Assembly: GCA_030848545.1 (NCBI GenBank) | Contig: JAVDCA010000013.1 | Span: 1 to 64,000 of the forward strand | DNA: 64,000 nt | Direction of reading: 5' to 3' | Source: Astrobacterium formosum | GTDB taxonomy: Bacteria; Pseudomonadota; Alphaproteobacteria; Rhizobiales; Xanthobacteraceae | In this document: positions 47,239-55,623 of the stretch, piece by piece | How positions within the stretch are numbered: position 1 is the stretch's first letter | Layout: each line of letters begins with the position of its first letter | Notes under the pieces: generated by a model | The model's input: the letters and a program-made list of their open reading frames with translations, nothing else | Told to the model about the DNA's origin: nothing | Database searches by the model: none | Made by a program: the position numbers and the translations under genes

Positions 47239-48615
47239 TTACAGCGCCAGCACGCCGAAGAACACGTAGCAGAGGAGCGCGCCGACCACCGACATGGAGA
47301 ACCCCCAGACGATCAGCTTGCGGAACAGCCGGCCCTTGTCCTCGTTCGCGGCCGCGCAGGCGAGGCAGATGGCGCCGAACAGGGACAGGGGCGAGGTGTC
47401 GACCATGTGCGAGCCGACATTGATGGACGAGATCATCGCCACTGGATCACCGCCGACGGCTTTGACGAGGCCGGGCACCAGCGGCAGGAACATCGGCATG
47501 ATGACGCCCGACGAACTCGAATAGGCCGACAGGATGCCGGTGACGAATCCGAGCACGCCCGTGACCGTGGTGGGGTCGGAGACGACGGCGATCATACCGA
47601 CGAGGGCGCCGAGGCCGCCCGCCTTGTCCATGATTTCGATGAGAATCCCCATGCCACCCACCATGATGATGACCGACCACGGCATGGACAGGACCGCTTT
47701 GGTGCTGTCGCCCGCCTTGAGGACCAGCAGGATGGTCGAGAGCACGAAGGCGAGCGCGCCGACATTGGCCGTCTTGCCGTTGCCGATCACGTTCATCACC
47801 ACGGGCGGGAAGAGCGGCTTGGTGATCGACAGGCCGGGCAGGATGACGAGAAGAACCAGCATTGCGACGGCCGCGACCGTCATCCATTGCGGCGCCGTGA
47901 ACGGCTCCGGCTTCGGCGCGACGTCGTCGATGCTCAGCGTCGCGTGCTTCTGCCGTGCCATCCAGGCGAGGCCGCCGAGGGCGAAGAAACCGCCCATGTT
48001 GACGATCAACTGCGCCACCTGGCAGTCGAGATAGATGCGCCACGCGATGGTGTCGAGGTCGCCGAGCGGCGTGCCGAGGCTCGTCAGTTCCGGCGCCATT
48101 CTGGTCACGAAGAACTGCGAGATGATGCCGGTCGGGGCGATCGGCGAGAATGCCGCGCCGTTCGCCGCGCCCACCACCAGAAGCGTCATCAGGAAGGCGT
48201 TCAGCCCGATCCGCCCGGCGATCGCCATGGCGACGGGGGCCATCAGTGTCACGGTGGCGATGTTGCCCGGTCCGATCGTGGTGATGATTGCGATCAGAAG
48301 AAATACGATGAAGGGGATCACCGCCGTATTGCCGCCCGCGAGCCGGATGGCATTCGCCGTCACCTTGTCCATGGTCCCGTTGGTGATCGCGATGCCGAAC
48401 AGGAAGGTGACGCCGGCGAGAATCATGAACAGGTCGATGGGCCAGAACTGCATGACCTTGGCGGCGGGAATGCCGGCGAAGATCGCGCCGATCAGGATCG
48501 CGAAGGCGATCGCCACGATGCCGACATTGAGGTCCTCGTTGTACATCGAGATGGCGACCACGACGACGATGCCGAGCAGTGAGACGAGCGCCGGCATGGA
48601 TAGTCCGAGTATCAT
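47239..48615 (-). CDS. SLC13/MatC-like ion transporter
   Basis: A 458-aa polytopic membrane protein with two half-transporter repeats, as in dicarboxylate carriers of the MatC/CitMHS type; the N-terminal part (AISMYNEDLNVGIVAIAFA) matches the MatC N-terminal domain, and SYSSSSGVIMPMFLPL carries the substrate-site motif. An AGGAG ribosome site lies 5 bases before the ATG. The substrate is probably an organic acid or its metal complex. The only recognisable upstream signal is the cobalamin riboswitch 412 bases away, on the same strand. Confidence 0.9.
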   Translation of the reverse strand: MILGLSMPALVSLLGIVVVVAISMYNEDLNVGIVAIAFAILIGAIFAGIPAAKVMQFWPIDLFMILAGVTFLFGIAITNGTMDKVTANAIRLAGGNTAVIPFIVFLLIAIITTIGPGNIATVTLMAPVAMAIAGRIGLNAFLMTLLVVGAANGAAFSPIAPTGIISQFFVTRMAPELTSLGTPLGDLDTIAWRIYLDCQVAQLIVNMGGFFALGGLAWMARQKHATLSIDDVAPKPEPFTAPQWMTVAAVAMLVLLVILPGLSITKPLFPPVVMNVIGNGKTANVGALAFVLSTILLVLKAGDSTKAVLSMPWSVIIMVGGMGILIEIMDKAGGLGALVGMIAVVSDPTTVTGVLGFVTGILSAYSSSSGVIMPMFLPLVPGLVKAVGGDPVAMISSINVGSHMVDTSPLSLFGAICLACAAANEDKGRLFRKLIVWGFSMSVVGALLCYVFFGVLAL

Positions 48616-49027
48616 TTGGTTCTCCTATGGGGTGGGACGTCCCCGAACGGCGTCGAGGCCGGCAGCGCGCACAGCGCTGCCGTTCCCCGGCGGCTGAACC
48701 GCGAGGTGCGAAGACGTCGTGAATGGATTTGCGACGGCGTCGAAGGCGGCGCCGGTCGTCCCTCAGTCGCGGAGGAAACCAGCGTTGCCGTCTCGACGCG
48801 ATCGACGGCTAGGGCGGCAGCGCGCTCAGAAAGGATCGCCCGCGCGTGTTCGCGAAGGCGAGCCTCGGCTCGATGGAATGCGGAATTTGCTCATGGGACT
48901 CTCGAGGGACGAAGCCGAACAGCACGTCACCCGCGAAAGCATGTCGTCCCGTCGCCACGCATCGGCGGACGGGAACAAATCACTCCACCAGGACACCCCG
49001 CCCGGCGTTTTCGCGCGTGACCACGGC
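48616..49027 (-). other. 412-bp leader between riboswitch and permease, no gene
   Basis: No frame on either strand looks coding. On the minus strand there is a strong hairpin with a CCCGT..CGCC / GGCG..ACGGG stem around 48940-48975 with no T-run, so it is not a simple terminator. It may be a remnant of a lost B12-regulated gene or a long leader. Confidence 0.45.
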
Positions 49028-49196
49028 GACGGCAGGTCTCCTGGCTCGCGGGTCACCGTCGCTCCATCGCCTTCCCGGGCCTCGAAACCCAGTGGCCGAT
49101 GACGGAGGACTCTCCGCTCACAGTTGCGGGGGCAGCCGCGGGTTTGGAACAAGACTCCGCACCGCGTTCCCGTATTAATCCCCGAAGGGAACCGTC
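49028..49196 (-). promoter_or_regulatory. Cobalamin (B12) riboswitch
   Basis: On the minus strand all conserved parts are in order: P1 arm GACGG near 49196, GGGAACGCGGTGCG, the segment GCTGCCCCCGCAACTGTGAG, GCCACTGGG, CCCGGGAAGGCG, the B12 box GAGCCAGGAGACCTGCC (complement at 49031-49047) and the closing CCGTC. It faces left, toward the SLC13-type permease; the next gene on its other side (49314) is transcribed away to the same direction but lies upstream. Confidence 0.92.
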
Positions 49197-49313
49197 ACGT
49201 CGACCATAGAAGGCGGGGCCGAAGACCGTCAATCGCAGCGGCGCAGGGGAGCCCATGAACGCAGCGCATAGCCGCGAGCAATGCGGCCCGGCGGATCGGG
49301 AAGCAGGAGGGAT

Positions 49314-49565
49314 CTACGACAGCTTCTGCATGGCCGCCAGGATCGCGATGCCGGTGGCGAGCATGGCGCCGAGCCGCACCGTGAGCCGGAGCGTCTGCGT
49401 TTCGATCTGCGACTGCACCAGTGTGACGGCGCCCTGCAGGTCAGTCTTGGTAACGAGCTCCACCATGACGAAGTCCCTCGCGGCTTCCGCATGCGCTTCC
49501 GCTTGTGGCACGCCCCCGTCACGTAGCCGCTTCGAGTAACCCAGTGTATCGAAGGCATATGCCAT
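49314..49565 (-). CDS. DUF1640-type membrane protein (paralogue 2)
   Basis: An 83-aa relative of the gene at 45606, beginning MAYAFDTLGYSKRLRDGGV and ending LRLTVRLGAMLATGIAILAAM with the same C-terminal membrane helix. The ATG at 49565 gives good spacing (6 bases) to AGGAG; an ATG at 49571 abuts it. A TTGACA box with 18-base spacing to TTTTAT lies upstream (49646-49675), and an ATGTGGT/ACCACAT hairpin sits in the leader. Function unknown. Confidence 0.8.
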   Translation of the reverse strand: MAYAFDTLGYSKRLRDGGVPQAEAHAEAARDFVMVELVTKTDLQGAVTLVQSQIETQTLRLTVRLGAMLATGIAILAAMQKLS

Positions 49566-49580
49566 CGTCATCTCCTCCCT

Positions 49581-49608
49581 ATGTGGTGGGGCGGGCCTGC
49601 GACCACAT
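49581..49608 (-). promoter_or_regulatory. Leader hairpin next to the ribosome site
   Basis: Arms ATGTGGT and ACCACAT (7 bp, perfect) with a 14-base loop, ending 2 bases from the AGGGAGGAG ribosome binding site of paralogue 2. It could influence translation. Confidence 0.4.
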
Positions 49609-49645
49609 CCCCGGGCGCATGCTGCCTCGCAATCTGGAGGAGAAC

Positions 49646-49675
49646 ATAAAAGGAACGTAGAGGAAAAAGTGTCAA
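49646..49675 (-). promoter_or_regulatory. Sigma-70-like promoter of paralogue 2
   Basis: Minus-strand TTGACA (49670-49675), 18-base spacer, TTTTAT (49646-49651), about 80 bases before the start codon of the small gene. Confidence 0.5.
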
Positions 49676-49776
49676 GTTCGAAAATGCCGGCGGAGGCGGT
49701 AACTGCGGCCTCGGCTCCCCCTTCGCCATTCGGATGACTTGCGAAGGAGACGGTCGCTCGGGCAGGTAACAGGACC

Positions 49777-50691
49777 ATGGAGGATGGCGGCTTCACCACG
49801 TCGATGACGGACGATGCGGCTCCGGTGCGGGTCGGCCGGCTGCCCGCGGCCGCCGAAGTGGAGCGCCTTGCGGCGCATCCCCGCTTCGATGCCGCCCTGG
49901 TGATGGCGGCGGGCGGCACCGCCGACCTCTACCAGGGCAACCGGCTCCTCAACAGTCTTATCAACGACCGCGCCCGCCTCCTGTTCGGCATGCTGGCGCT
50001 CGACCTGCACTTCACCGGCCAGGCGGACGGCGACATCGGCTTCTCGGTCACGCAAGCGCAGGAAAATTGCCTCGCCCAGGGCATCTGCAGCCCCGGCCGC
50101 ACCACGGCGATGATCGCGCTCATGCGCTTCGGCGGCTATCTCGAAGTCCTGCCCTCGCGCGACCGTCGCCGCCGCCTCCTCGGCGTCACCGCAAAGCTCA
50201 TCGCCGCCCATCACGCGCGCTGGCGTTGTATGTTCACCGCCATCGCGATGATGCGGCCCGAGGGCGAGGCGGCACTATCGGCCCTCGACCGGAGCGATTT
50301 CACGCCCACCTATGCGCGTCTCCTGGCCGACGATTTCCGCGCCGGCCTGCGCGTTCTCCTGGACAGTGCGCCCGAGCTCGGCCTGTTCGCCGAGCGAAAT
50401 TCCGGCATGGTGATCCTGTTCCGGCTCGTGGCCGACAGCGGCGCCACGACGGCATCGGTGCCGGTGTCCATCTCGGCGTTGGCGCAACGCTACGGCGTCT
50501 CGCGTGCCCATGCGGGCAAGCTCCTGCGCGACGCCGAGGCCGATGGCTTCCTGAGCCTGTCGCAGGATCGCGGCTACCGCGTCACCCTGACGCCACGCCT
50601 TCTGCAGGCGACCCGGACATTCTTCGCCACCGCCTTCCTGTATGTCGCGCGGCGCGCCGCCGAGGCCGCCGCCGTCTCGGCGAGAACCTGA
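49777..50691 (+). CDS. Winged-helix regulator-like protein of unknown family
   Basis: A 304-aa protein; the C-terminal third (about 225-280) has a winged-helix motif, ISALAQRYGVSRAHAGKLLRDA, and a following GYRVTLTP wing, resembling MarR/Crp HTH. The N-terminal part also has an HTH-like stretch (CSPGRTTAMIALMRFGGYLEV). There is no signal or membrane region. I infer transcription control. It is divergent from the DUF1640 paralogue and convergent with the DUF2892 gene. Confidence 0.65.
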   Translation: MEDGGFTTSMTDDAAPVRVGRLPAAAEVERLAAHPRFDAALVMAAGGTADLYQGNRLLNSLINDRARLLFGMLALDLHFTGQADGDIGFSVTQAQENCLAQGICSPGRTTAMIALMRFGGYLEVLPSRDRRRRLLGVTAKLIAAHHARWRCMFTAIAMMRPEGEAALSALDRSDFTPTYARLLADDFRAGLRVLLDSAPELGLFAERNSGMVILFRLVADSGATTASVPVSISALAQRYGVSRAHAGKLLRDAEADGFLSLSQDRGYRVTLTPRLLQATRTFFATAFLYVARRAAEAAAVSART

Positions 50692-50728
50692 CGGCCAACA
50701 CCCGCCGCCGGGACGCGACGGCCGCCCG

Positions 50729-50935
50729 TCAGCCCCCGAAGGCGCAACCGGATTTGACACCGAGCTTGGCCAGGATCATCGCCGCCGGGCAGAAACCGGT
50801 GAACGCGGCCTGCACCATGTTGGCGCCCACGAAGGCGGTGAGCAGAAGCCAGTAGGGGCTCACAGCCCAGGCCAGCAGGGCGCTCGCGAGCACCATGGCG
50901 CCCGCAAAGGCGAGGACGGCACGATCGACGTTCAT
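50729..50935 (-). CDS. DUF2892 inner-membrane protein
   Basis: A 68-aa protein with two helices: MNVDRAVLAFAGAMVLASALL and the TAFVGANMVQAAFTGFCPA segment, both typical of DUF2892 (YgaP-type membrane part). The motif T-x-F-C-P-A-x is conserved. It is divergent from the ArsR-type gene with 100 bases between, sharing its operator region; in related genomes this gene accompanies sulphide-responsive BigR-type regulators. Confidence 0.85.
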   Translation of the reverse strand: MNVDRAVLAFAGAMVLASALLAWAVSPYWLLLTAFVGANMVQAAFTGFCPAAMILAKLGVKSGCAFGG

Positions 50936-51014
50936 CGGTTTCACTCCTTGGAAAGCGCTGAATTTTTCAAAGCCGCACGGGACGTCCCGTCGACGGCACT
51001 TGACTTTATATCGT

Positions 51015-51028
51015 AATATTCGTATATT
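51015..51028. promoter_or_regulatory. Candidate ArsR-type operator
   Basis: AATAT-TCGT-ATATT is a perfect inverted repeat in an AT-rich island in the divergent gap, 8 bases before the regulator ATG, and overlaps likely -10 sequences. Typical placement for autoregulation. Confidence 0.55.
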
Positions 51029-51035
51029 CGCAACT

Positions 51036-51401
51036 ATGAAAATAAGCCCCCCTGACATGCAGGCCGCTGCGGCCCATGCGAGCGAGCTCCTCAAGGCGCT
51101 TGCCAATCCGCACCGGCTGATGATCGTCTGCCAGCTGATCGAGCGCGAGCGCTCGGTCGGCGAACTCGCCGGTCTACTGGAGCTGCGCGACTCGACGGTG
51201 TCGCAGCATCTCGCATTGCTGCGCCGCGACGGCCTGGTGGAGGCGCGCCGCGACGGCCAGACCATCTGGTACTCCATCGCGAGCCAGCCGGCGCGCGAGC
51301 TCCTGGAGACCCTCTACCGCGTTTATTGCGGGCCGAACATGGCGTGCGGCCCCGCGCAAGAACCCGCCGCGAAGACCCGTTCCGCAAGGAAGCGATCATG
51401 A
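51036..51401 (+). CDS. ArsR-family repressor (BigR-like)
   Basis: A 121-aa winged-helix repressor. ALANPHRLMIVCQLIERERSV is the family opening, LELRDSTVSQHLALLRRDGLV is the HTH, and a Cys pair near residue 24 and 105 (MIVCQL, YCGPNMAC) could be the redox pair used by BigR/SqrR. Its stop overlaps the next start by 4 bases. It probably represses the divergent DUF2892 gene and the efflux genes behind it, in response to metals or reactive sulphur. Confidence 0.88.
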   Translation: MKISPPDMQAAAAHASELLKALANPHRLMIVCQLIERERSVGELAGLLELRDSTVSQHLALLRRDGLVEARRDGQTIWYSIASQPARELLETLYRVYCGPNMACGPAQEPAAKTRSARKRS

Positions 51402-52396
51402 TCCGCCCTCTCGTCCTCGCCGCCGTCCTCTCCTCCGTCCTGGCCGGCCTGCCGACCGTCGTGTCGGCGCAGACCTTCACCGTCGCCCCTGTCACCATCG
51501 GGGACGACAAGGCGGTGTTCGCCACCGTCGAGAGCGCCAATGTGGTGCCGGCACGCGCGCGCATCGGCGGCACGGTCGCCGAGCTCGGCGTCAAGGAGGG
51601 CGACAAGGTCGAACGGGGGCAAGTGGTCGGCATCGTCGGCGACGACAAGCTCGTCCTGCAGATGAAGTCGCTCGATGCGCAGATCGCCGGCCTGGACGCC
51701 CAGCTCGCGCAGGCGCAGACCGATCTCACTCGCGCCGAGGATCTGTTCGCCAAGGGTACGATCCCGCGCGCCAATCTCGACCAGGCGCGTACCGCTTTTA
51801 ATATCGCCAGCAATTCCCATCGCTCGCGCGTCGCCGAGCGCTCGGTGATCGAACAACAATTGTCGGAAGGCAAAGTACTGGCTCCGGCCGCCGGTCGGGT
51901 GTTGAAGGTCCCGGTCACGGCCGGCACCGTCATCCTGCCGGGCGAGCCCGTCGCCACCATCGCGGAGCAGAATTTCGTGCTGCGCCTGCGCGTGCCCGAG
52001 CGTCACGCCCGCTTCCTGAAAGCGGGCGATCCGGTGCGTGTCGACGGCGAGGAATTGGGTGCATCCGCGCCGCTCGCCGGCACCATCAAGCTCGTCTATC
52101 CGCAGGTGGAGGACGGTCGCGTCGTCGCCGACGCCCAGGTCGACGGGCTCGGCGACTATTTCGTCGCCCGTCGCGTGCGGGTATGGTTGTCGGCCGGCGA
52201 GCGCCGCGCCATCGTGGTGCCGGCCGCCTATGTGGCCACCCGCTTCGGCATCGATTATGCGCGGCTCGCGATGGCGGGCGGCAAGGAAACCGACATCGTC
52301 GTCCAGCGCGGTCGCAGCGTGCCACGCCCCGGCATGCCCGACGGCCTCGAAATCCTGTCCGGCCTCGAGGCCGGCGACATCCTGGTGAAGCCGTGA
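51398..52396 (+). CDS. RND efflux periplasmic adaptor
   Basis: A 332-aa membrane-fusion protein with a signal peptide (about 1-23, VLSSVLAGLPTVVSA). Features are the lipoyl-like half (ARIGGTVAELGVKEGDKVERGQVVG), a coiled-coil hairpin (LDAQIAGLDAQLAQAQ, DLFAKGTIPRANLDQA), the second lipoyl half (VLAPAAGRVLKVPVTAGTVI), and beta-barrel domains. It links the inner-membrane pump to an outer-membrane channel, which is not encoded here. Coupled on both sides by 4-base overlaps. Confidence 0.94.
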   Translation: MIRPLVLAAVLSSVLAGLPTVVSAQTFTVAPVTIGDDKAVFATVESANVVPARARIGGTVAELGVKEGDKVERGQVVGIVGDDKLVLQMKSLDAQIAGLDAQLAQAQTDLTRAEDLFAKGTIPRANLDQARTAFNIASNSHRSRVAERSVIEQQLSEGKVLAPAAGRVLKVPVTAGTVILPGEPVATIAEQNFVLRLRVPERHARFLKAGDPVRVDGEELGASAPLAGTIKLVYPQVEDGRVVADAQVDGLGDYFVARRVRVWLSAGERRAIVVPAAYVATRFGIDYARLAMAGGKETDIVVQRGRSVPRPGMPDGLEILSGLEAGDILVKP

Positions 52397-55300
52397 AGCT
52401 TGGACTCTCTGGCCGGCTGACGCAAGCGACCATCCGCTCGCCGCTGACGCCCCTGTTTCTCATCGCCTCCATCGCGGTCGGGCTGATCGCCCTCCTGGTC
52501 ATTCCCCGGGAGGAGGAGCCGCAGATCAGCGTCCCCATGGTCGACATCCGCGTCATGGCCGACGGATTGAAGGCGGCCGACGCAGTCGAACTGGTGACGC
52601 GCCCGCTCGAGACCATCGTCAAGGGCATCGACGGCGTCGAGCACGTCTATTCCCAGACCCAGGACGATCGCACCATGGTGACGGCGCGTTTCCTCGTCGG
52701 CACCAAGGCCGACGACGCCATCCTGCGCGTCCACGAGAAGATCCGCGCCAATTACGACCGGATCCCGGTCGGCATACCGGAGCCGCTGATCGTCGGCCGC
52801 GGCATCAGCGACGTCGCCGTCGTGGTTCTGACGCTCGCTCCCAAACCCGAAGTCGCCGGACGCTGGACTGACCGCGATCTCTACGAAATCGCCGACAAGC
52901 TGCGCGGCGAACTCGTGAAAGTCGACAATATCGGGCTCACCTATGTGTCCGGCGGCGCCCCGCAGCAGATCCGGGTCGAGCCCGACCCGGAAAAGCTCGC
53001 GCTCCATGGCGTCACTCTGCAGCAGCTCACCGCCAAGGTGCGCGACGCCAACCGTTCCTTCCTCGCCGGCAGCGTGCGCGACGGCGGCGGCGCCCGCGCG
53101 GTCGTCGCCGGCCAGACGCTGGCGGGCCAGCCCGATATCGGACTTCTGCTCCTCACGACCCGCGACAACCGTCCGGTCTATGTGCGCGACGTTGCCACCG
53201 TGGTGATCGGCCCGAGCCCGCTGGAGGCGCGGGTGTGGAGCGAGGCGCGCGGCGAGGGCGACAGTTTCGCGCGCGTGCCGGCAGTCAGCGTCGCCTTCGC
53301 CAAGCGCGACGGCGCGAACGCGGTCGTGGTCGCCCACGATCTCCTCGCTCGTCTCGATGGTATCAAGGGCCGGCTGGTCCCCGACGGCGTCTCCGTGACG
53401 GTCACCCGCGACTACGGCGAGACCGCCAACGAAAAGGCCAACGAGCTCCTGTTCCACCTCGCGCTGGCCACGGTCTCCATCGTCGTCCTGATCGCCTTCG
53501 CGATCGGCTGGCGCGAGGCGCTGGTGACCCTCGTGGTCATCCCGACCACCATCCTGTTGACGCTCTTCGCCGCCAACCTGATGGGCTACACCATCAACCG
53601 CGTCAGCCTGTTCGCCCTCATCTTCTCCATCGGCATCCTGGTCGACGACGCCATCGTGATGGTGGAGAACATCGCCCGCCATTGGGCGATGCGCGACGGC
53701 CGCTCGCGCCTCGACGCCGCCGTCGACGCCGTCGCCGAGGTGGGCAATCCCACCATCGTGGCGACCCTGACGGTGGTCGCCGCGCTCCTGCCCATGCTGT
53801 TCGTCTCCGGGCTGATGGGCCCCTACATGGCGCCGATCCCGGCCAATGCCTCGGCCGCCATGCTGTTCTCCTTCGTCGTCGCCGTCGTCATCGCGCCCTG
53901 GCTGATGCTCAGGCTGGCGCCATCTCCCCGCGCCGGGGAGGCTTCGGGTTCGCACGGGCATGACGGAGGCGCCCTCGGCCGTCTCTACCGCCGCTTCGCC
54001 GCCCCGATCGTGGCGAGCCGCCGCAACGCCTGGGTGTTCCTGATCGGCGTCGGCGTCGCCACGCTTGCGGTGTGCGTCCTGTTCGCGACCCGCAGCGTGA
54101 CCGTGAAGCTCCTGCCCTTCGACAACAAGTCCGAACTTGCGGTCATCGTCGACCTCGCCGAGGGAGCGAGCCTCGAGGACACCGAGCGCACTTTGTTCGC
54201 CGCTGCCGAGATCGCCCGCTCCCTGCCGGAAGTCACCTCCATCCAGAGCTATGCCGGTACGGCGGCGCCGTTCAATTTCAACGGCCTCGTGCGCCACTAC
54301 TATCTGCGGCAGTCGCCCGAGTTGGGCGAACTGCAGATCAATCTCAGCTCCCGCGCCGAACGCTCGCGTGCGAGCCATGCCATCGCCCTCGATCTGCGCG
54401 AAAGGCTCAAGCGCCTCGCGCTACCCGACGGCGCCGTCGCCAAGGTCGTCGAGGTGCCGCCGGGCCCGCCGGTGCTCGCGACGCTCCTCGCCGAGATCTA
54501 CGGTCCCGACGCCGAGACGCGCCGCGCCGTCGTCACCGAACTCAAGAAGCTGTTCGCCACCGTGCCCTATGTGGTCGACATCGACGATTCGGTCGGGGCA
54601 CCGCAGCCGCGCCTGCGCGTCGCCATCGACCAGGATCGGCTGGAGTTCTTCGGCGTCGAGCAGCGCGACGTCTACGACACCGTCCAGATGCTCCTCTCCG
54701 GCACCACGGTCGGCTATTCGCACCGGGGCGACGGCCGCAACCCGATCGAGATCGCGGTGCGCTTGGGAAAGCGCGATCTTGCCTGGACCGAGGCGATGGC
54801 GGCGACCCCGGTTGCGGCGAACACTCTGCCGGGCGCCAAGACGGTGGTGGAGCTGGGCGAGGTGGTGCGCGTCTCCCGCGAACTCGGCTCGCCGACGATC
54901 TTCCGCCGCGACGGCCGCTTCGCCGACATGGTGACGGCCGAACTCGCCGGCGCATACGAAGCCCCCATCTACGGCATGCTCGACATCGCCAAGGTGATCG
55001 ACGCCCACGACTGGGGCAAGTTGCCCAAGCCGGTGATCGCCTTGCACGGCCAGCCCACCGACGAGTCGAAGACGACGCTGCTGTGGGACGGCGAATGGGA
55101 GATCACTTATGTGACCTTCCGCGACATGGGTGCAGCCTTCGGTGCCGCCATCCTCGGCATCTACATCCTGGTGGTGGCCCAGTTCGGTTCGTTCCTGCTG
55201 CCGCTCGTGATCTTGACCCCGATCCCCCTCACGCTGATCGGTATCGTCATCGGCCATTTCCTCTTCGGCGCCCCGTTCACGGCTACCTCCATGATCGGCT

Positions 55301-55605
55301 TCATCGCGCTCGCCGGCATCATCGTGCGCAACTCGATCCTGCTCGTCGACTTCATCCGCCACGGTTCCGGCCATGGCCAGACGCTGCGCGAGACGTTGCT
55401 CACGGCCGGCGCGGTGCGCTTCAAGCCGATCCTTCTGACCGCGCTCGCCGCCATGATCGGTGCCGCCACGATCCTGGTCGATCCCATCTTCCAGGGGCTC
55501 GCCATCTCGCTCCTGTTCGGGCTCGCCTCTTCGACCCTCCTCACCGTGCTGGTGATCCCGGCGATCTACGTGGTGTTGCGGGATGCCGACCGCGTGGTGG
55601 GGTGA
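52393..55605 (+). CDS. RND efflux transporter permease
   Basis: A 1070-aa AcrB-family proton-driven pump with 12 helices and two large periplasmic loops. GTG start overlapping the adaptor stop. The family features IPREEEPQISVPMVDI, the central DDAIVMVEN in helix 4, and the GLASSTLLTVLVIPAIYVV end are clear. Helix 1 starts immediately after about 18 residues (PLTPLFLIASIAVGLIALLVI). Substrate unknown; the ArsR-type control suggests metals, thiols or sulphur species. Confidence 0.96.
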   Translation: MKLGLSGRLTQATIRSPLTPLFLIASIAVGLIALLVIPREEEPQISVPMVDIRVMADGLKAADAVELVTRPLETIVKGIDGVEHVYSQTQDDRTMVTARFLVGTKADDAILRVHEKIRANYDRIPVGIPEPLIVGRGISDVAVVVLTLAPKPEVAGRWTDRDLYEIADKLRGELVKVDNIGLTYVSGGAPQQIRVEPDPEKLALHGVTLQQLTAKVRDANRSFLAGSVRDGGGARAVVAGQTLAGQPDIGLLLLTTRDNRPVYVRDVATVVIGPSPLEARVWSEARGEGDSFARVPAVSVAFAKRDGANAVVVAHDLLARLDGIKGRLVPDGVSVTVTRDYGETANEKANELLFHLALATVSIVVLIAFAIGWREALVTLVVIPTTILLTLFAANLMGYTINRVSLFALIFSIGILVDDAIVMVENIARHWAMRDGRSRLDAAVDAVAEVGNPTIVATLTVVAALLPMLFVSGLMGPYMAPIPANASAAMLFSFVVAVVIAPWLMLRLAPSPRAGEASGSHGHDGGALGRLYRRFAAPIVASRRNAWVFLIGVGVATLAVCVLFATRSVTVKLLPFDNKSELAVIVDLAEGASLEDTERTLFAAAEIARSLPEVTSIQSYAGTAAPFNFNGLVRHYYLRQSPELGELQINLSSRAERSRASHAIALDLRERLKRLALPDGAVAKVVEVPPGPPVLATLLAEIYGPDAETRRAVVTELKKLFATVPYVVDIDDSVGAPQPRLRVAIDQDRLEFFGVEQRDVYDTVQMLLSGTTVGYSHRGDGRNPIEIAVRLGKRDLAWTEAMAATPVAANTLPGAKTVVELGEVVRVSRELGSPTIFRRDGRFADMVTAELAGAYEAPIYGMLDIAKVIDAHDWGKLPKPVIALHGQPTDESKTTLLWDGEWEITYVTFRDMGAAFGAAILGIYILVVAQFGSFLLPLVILTPIPLTLIGIVIGHFLFGAPFTATSMIGFIALAGIIVRNSILLVDFIRHGSGHGQTLRETLLTAGAVRFKPILLTALAAMIGAATILVDPIFQGLAISLLFGLASSTLLTVLVIPAIYVVLRDADRVVG

Positions 55606-55623
55606 CGGGCAACGCTCCCGTCG

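Noticed and set aside
48826-49152. 108-codon minus-strand frame across the riboswitch
   Set aside because: It is the translation of the RNA element and has no start or protein character of its own.
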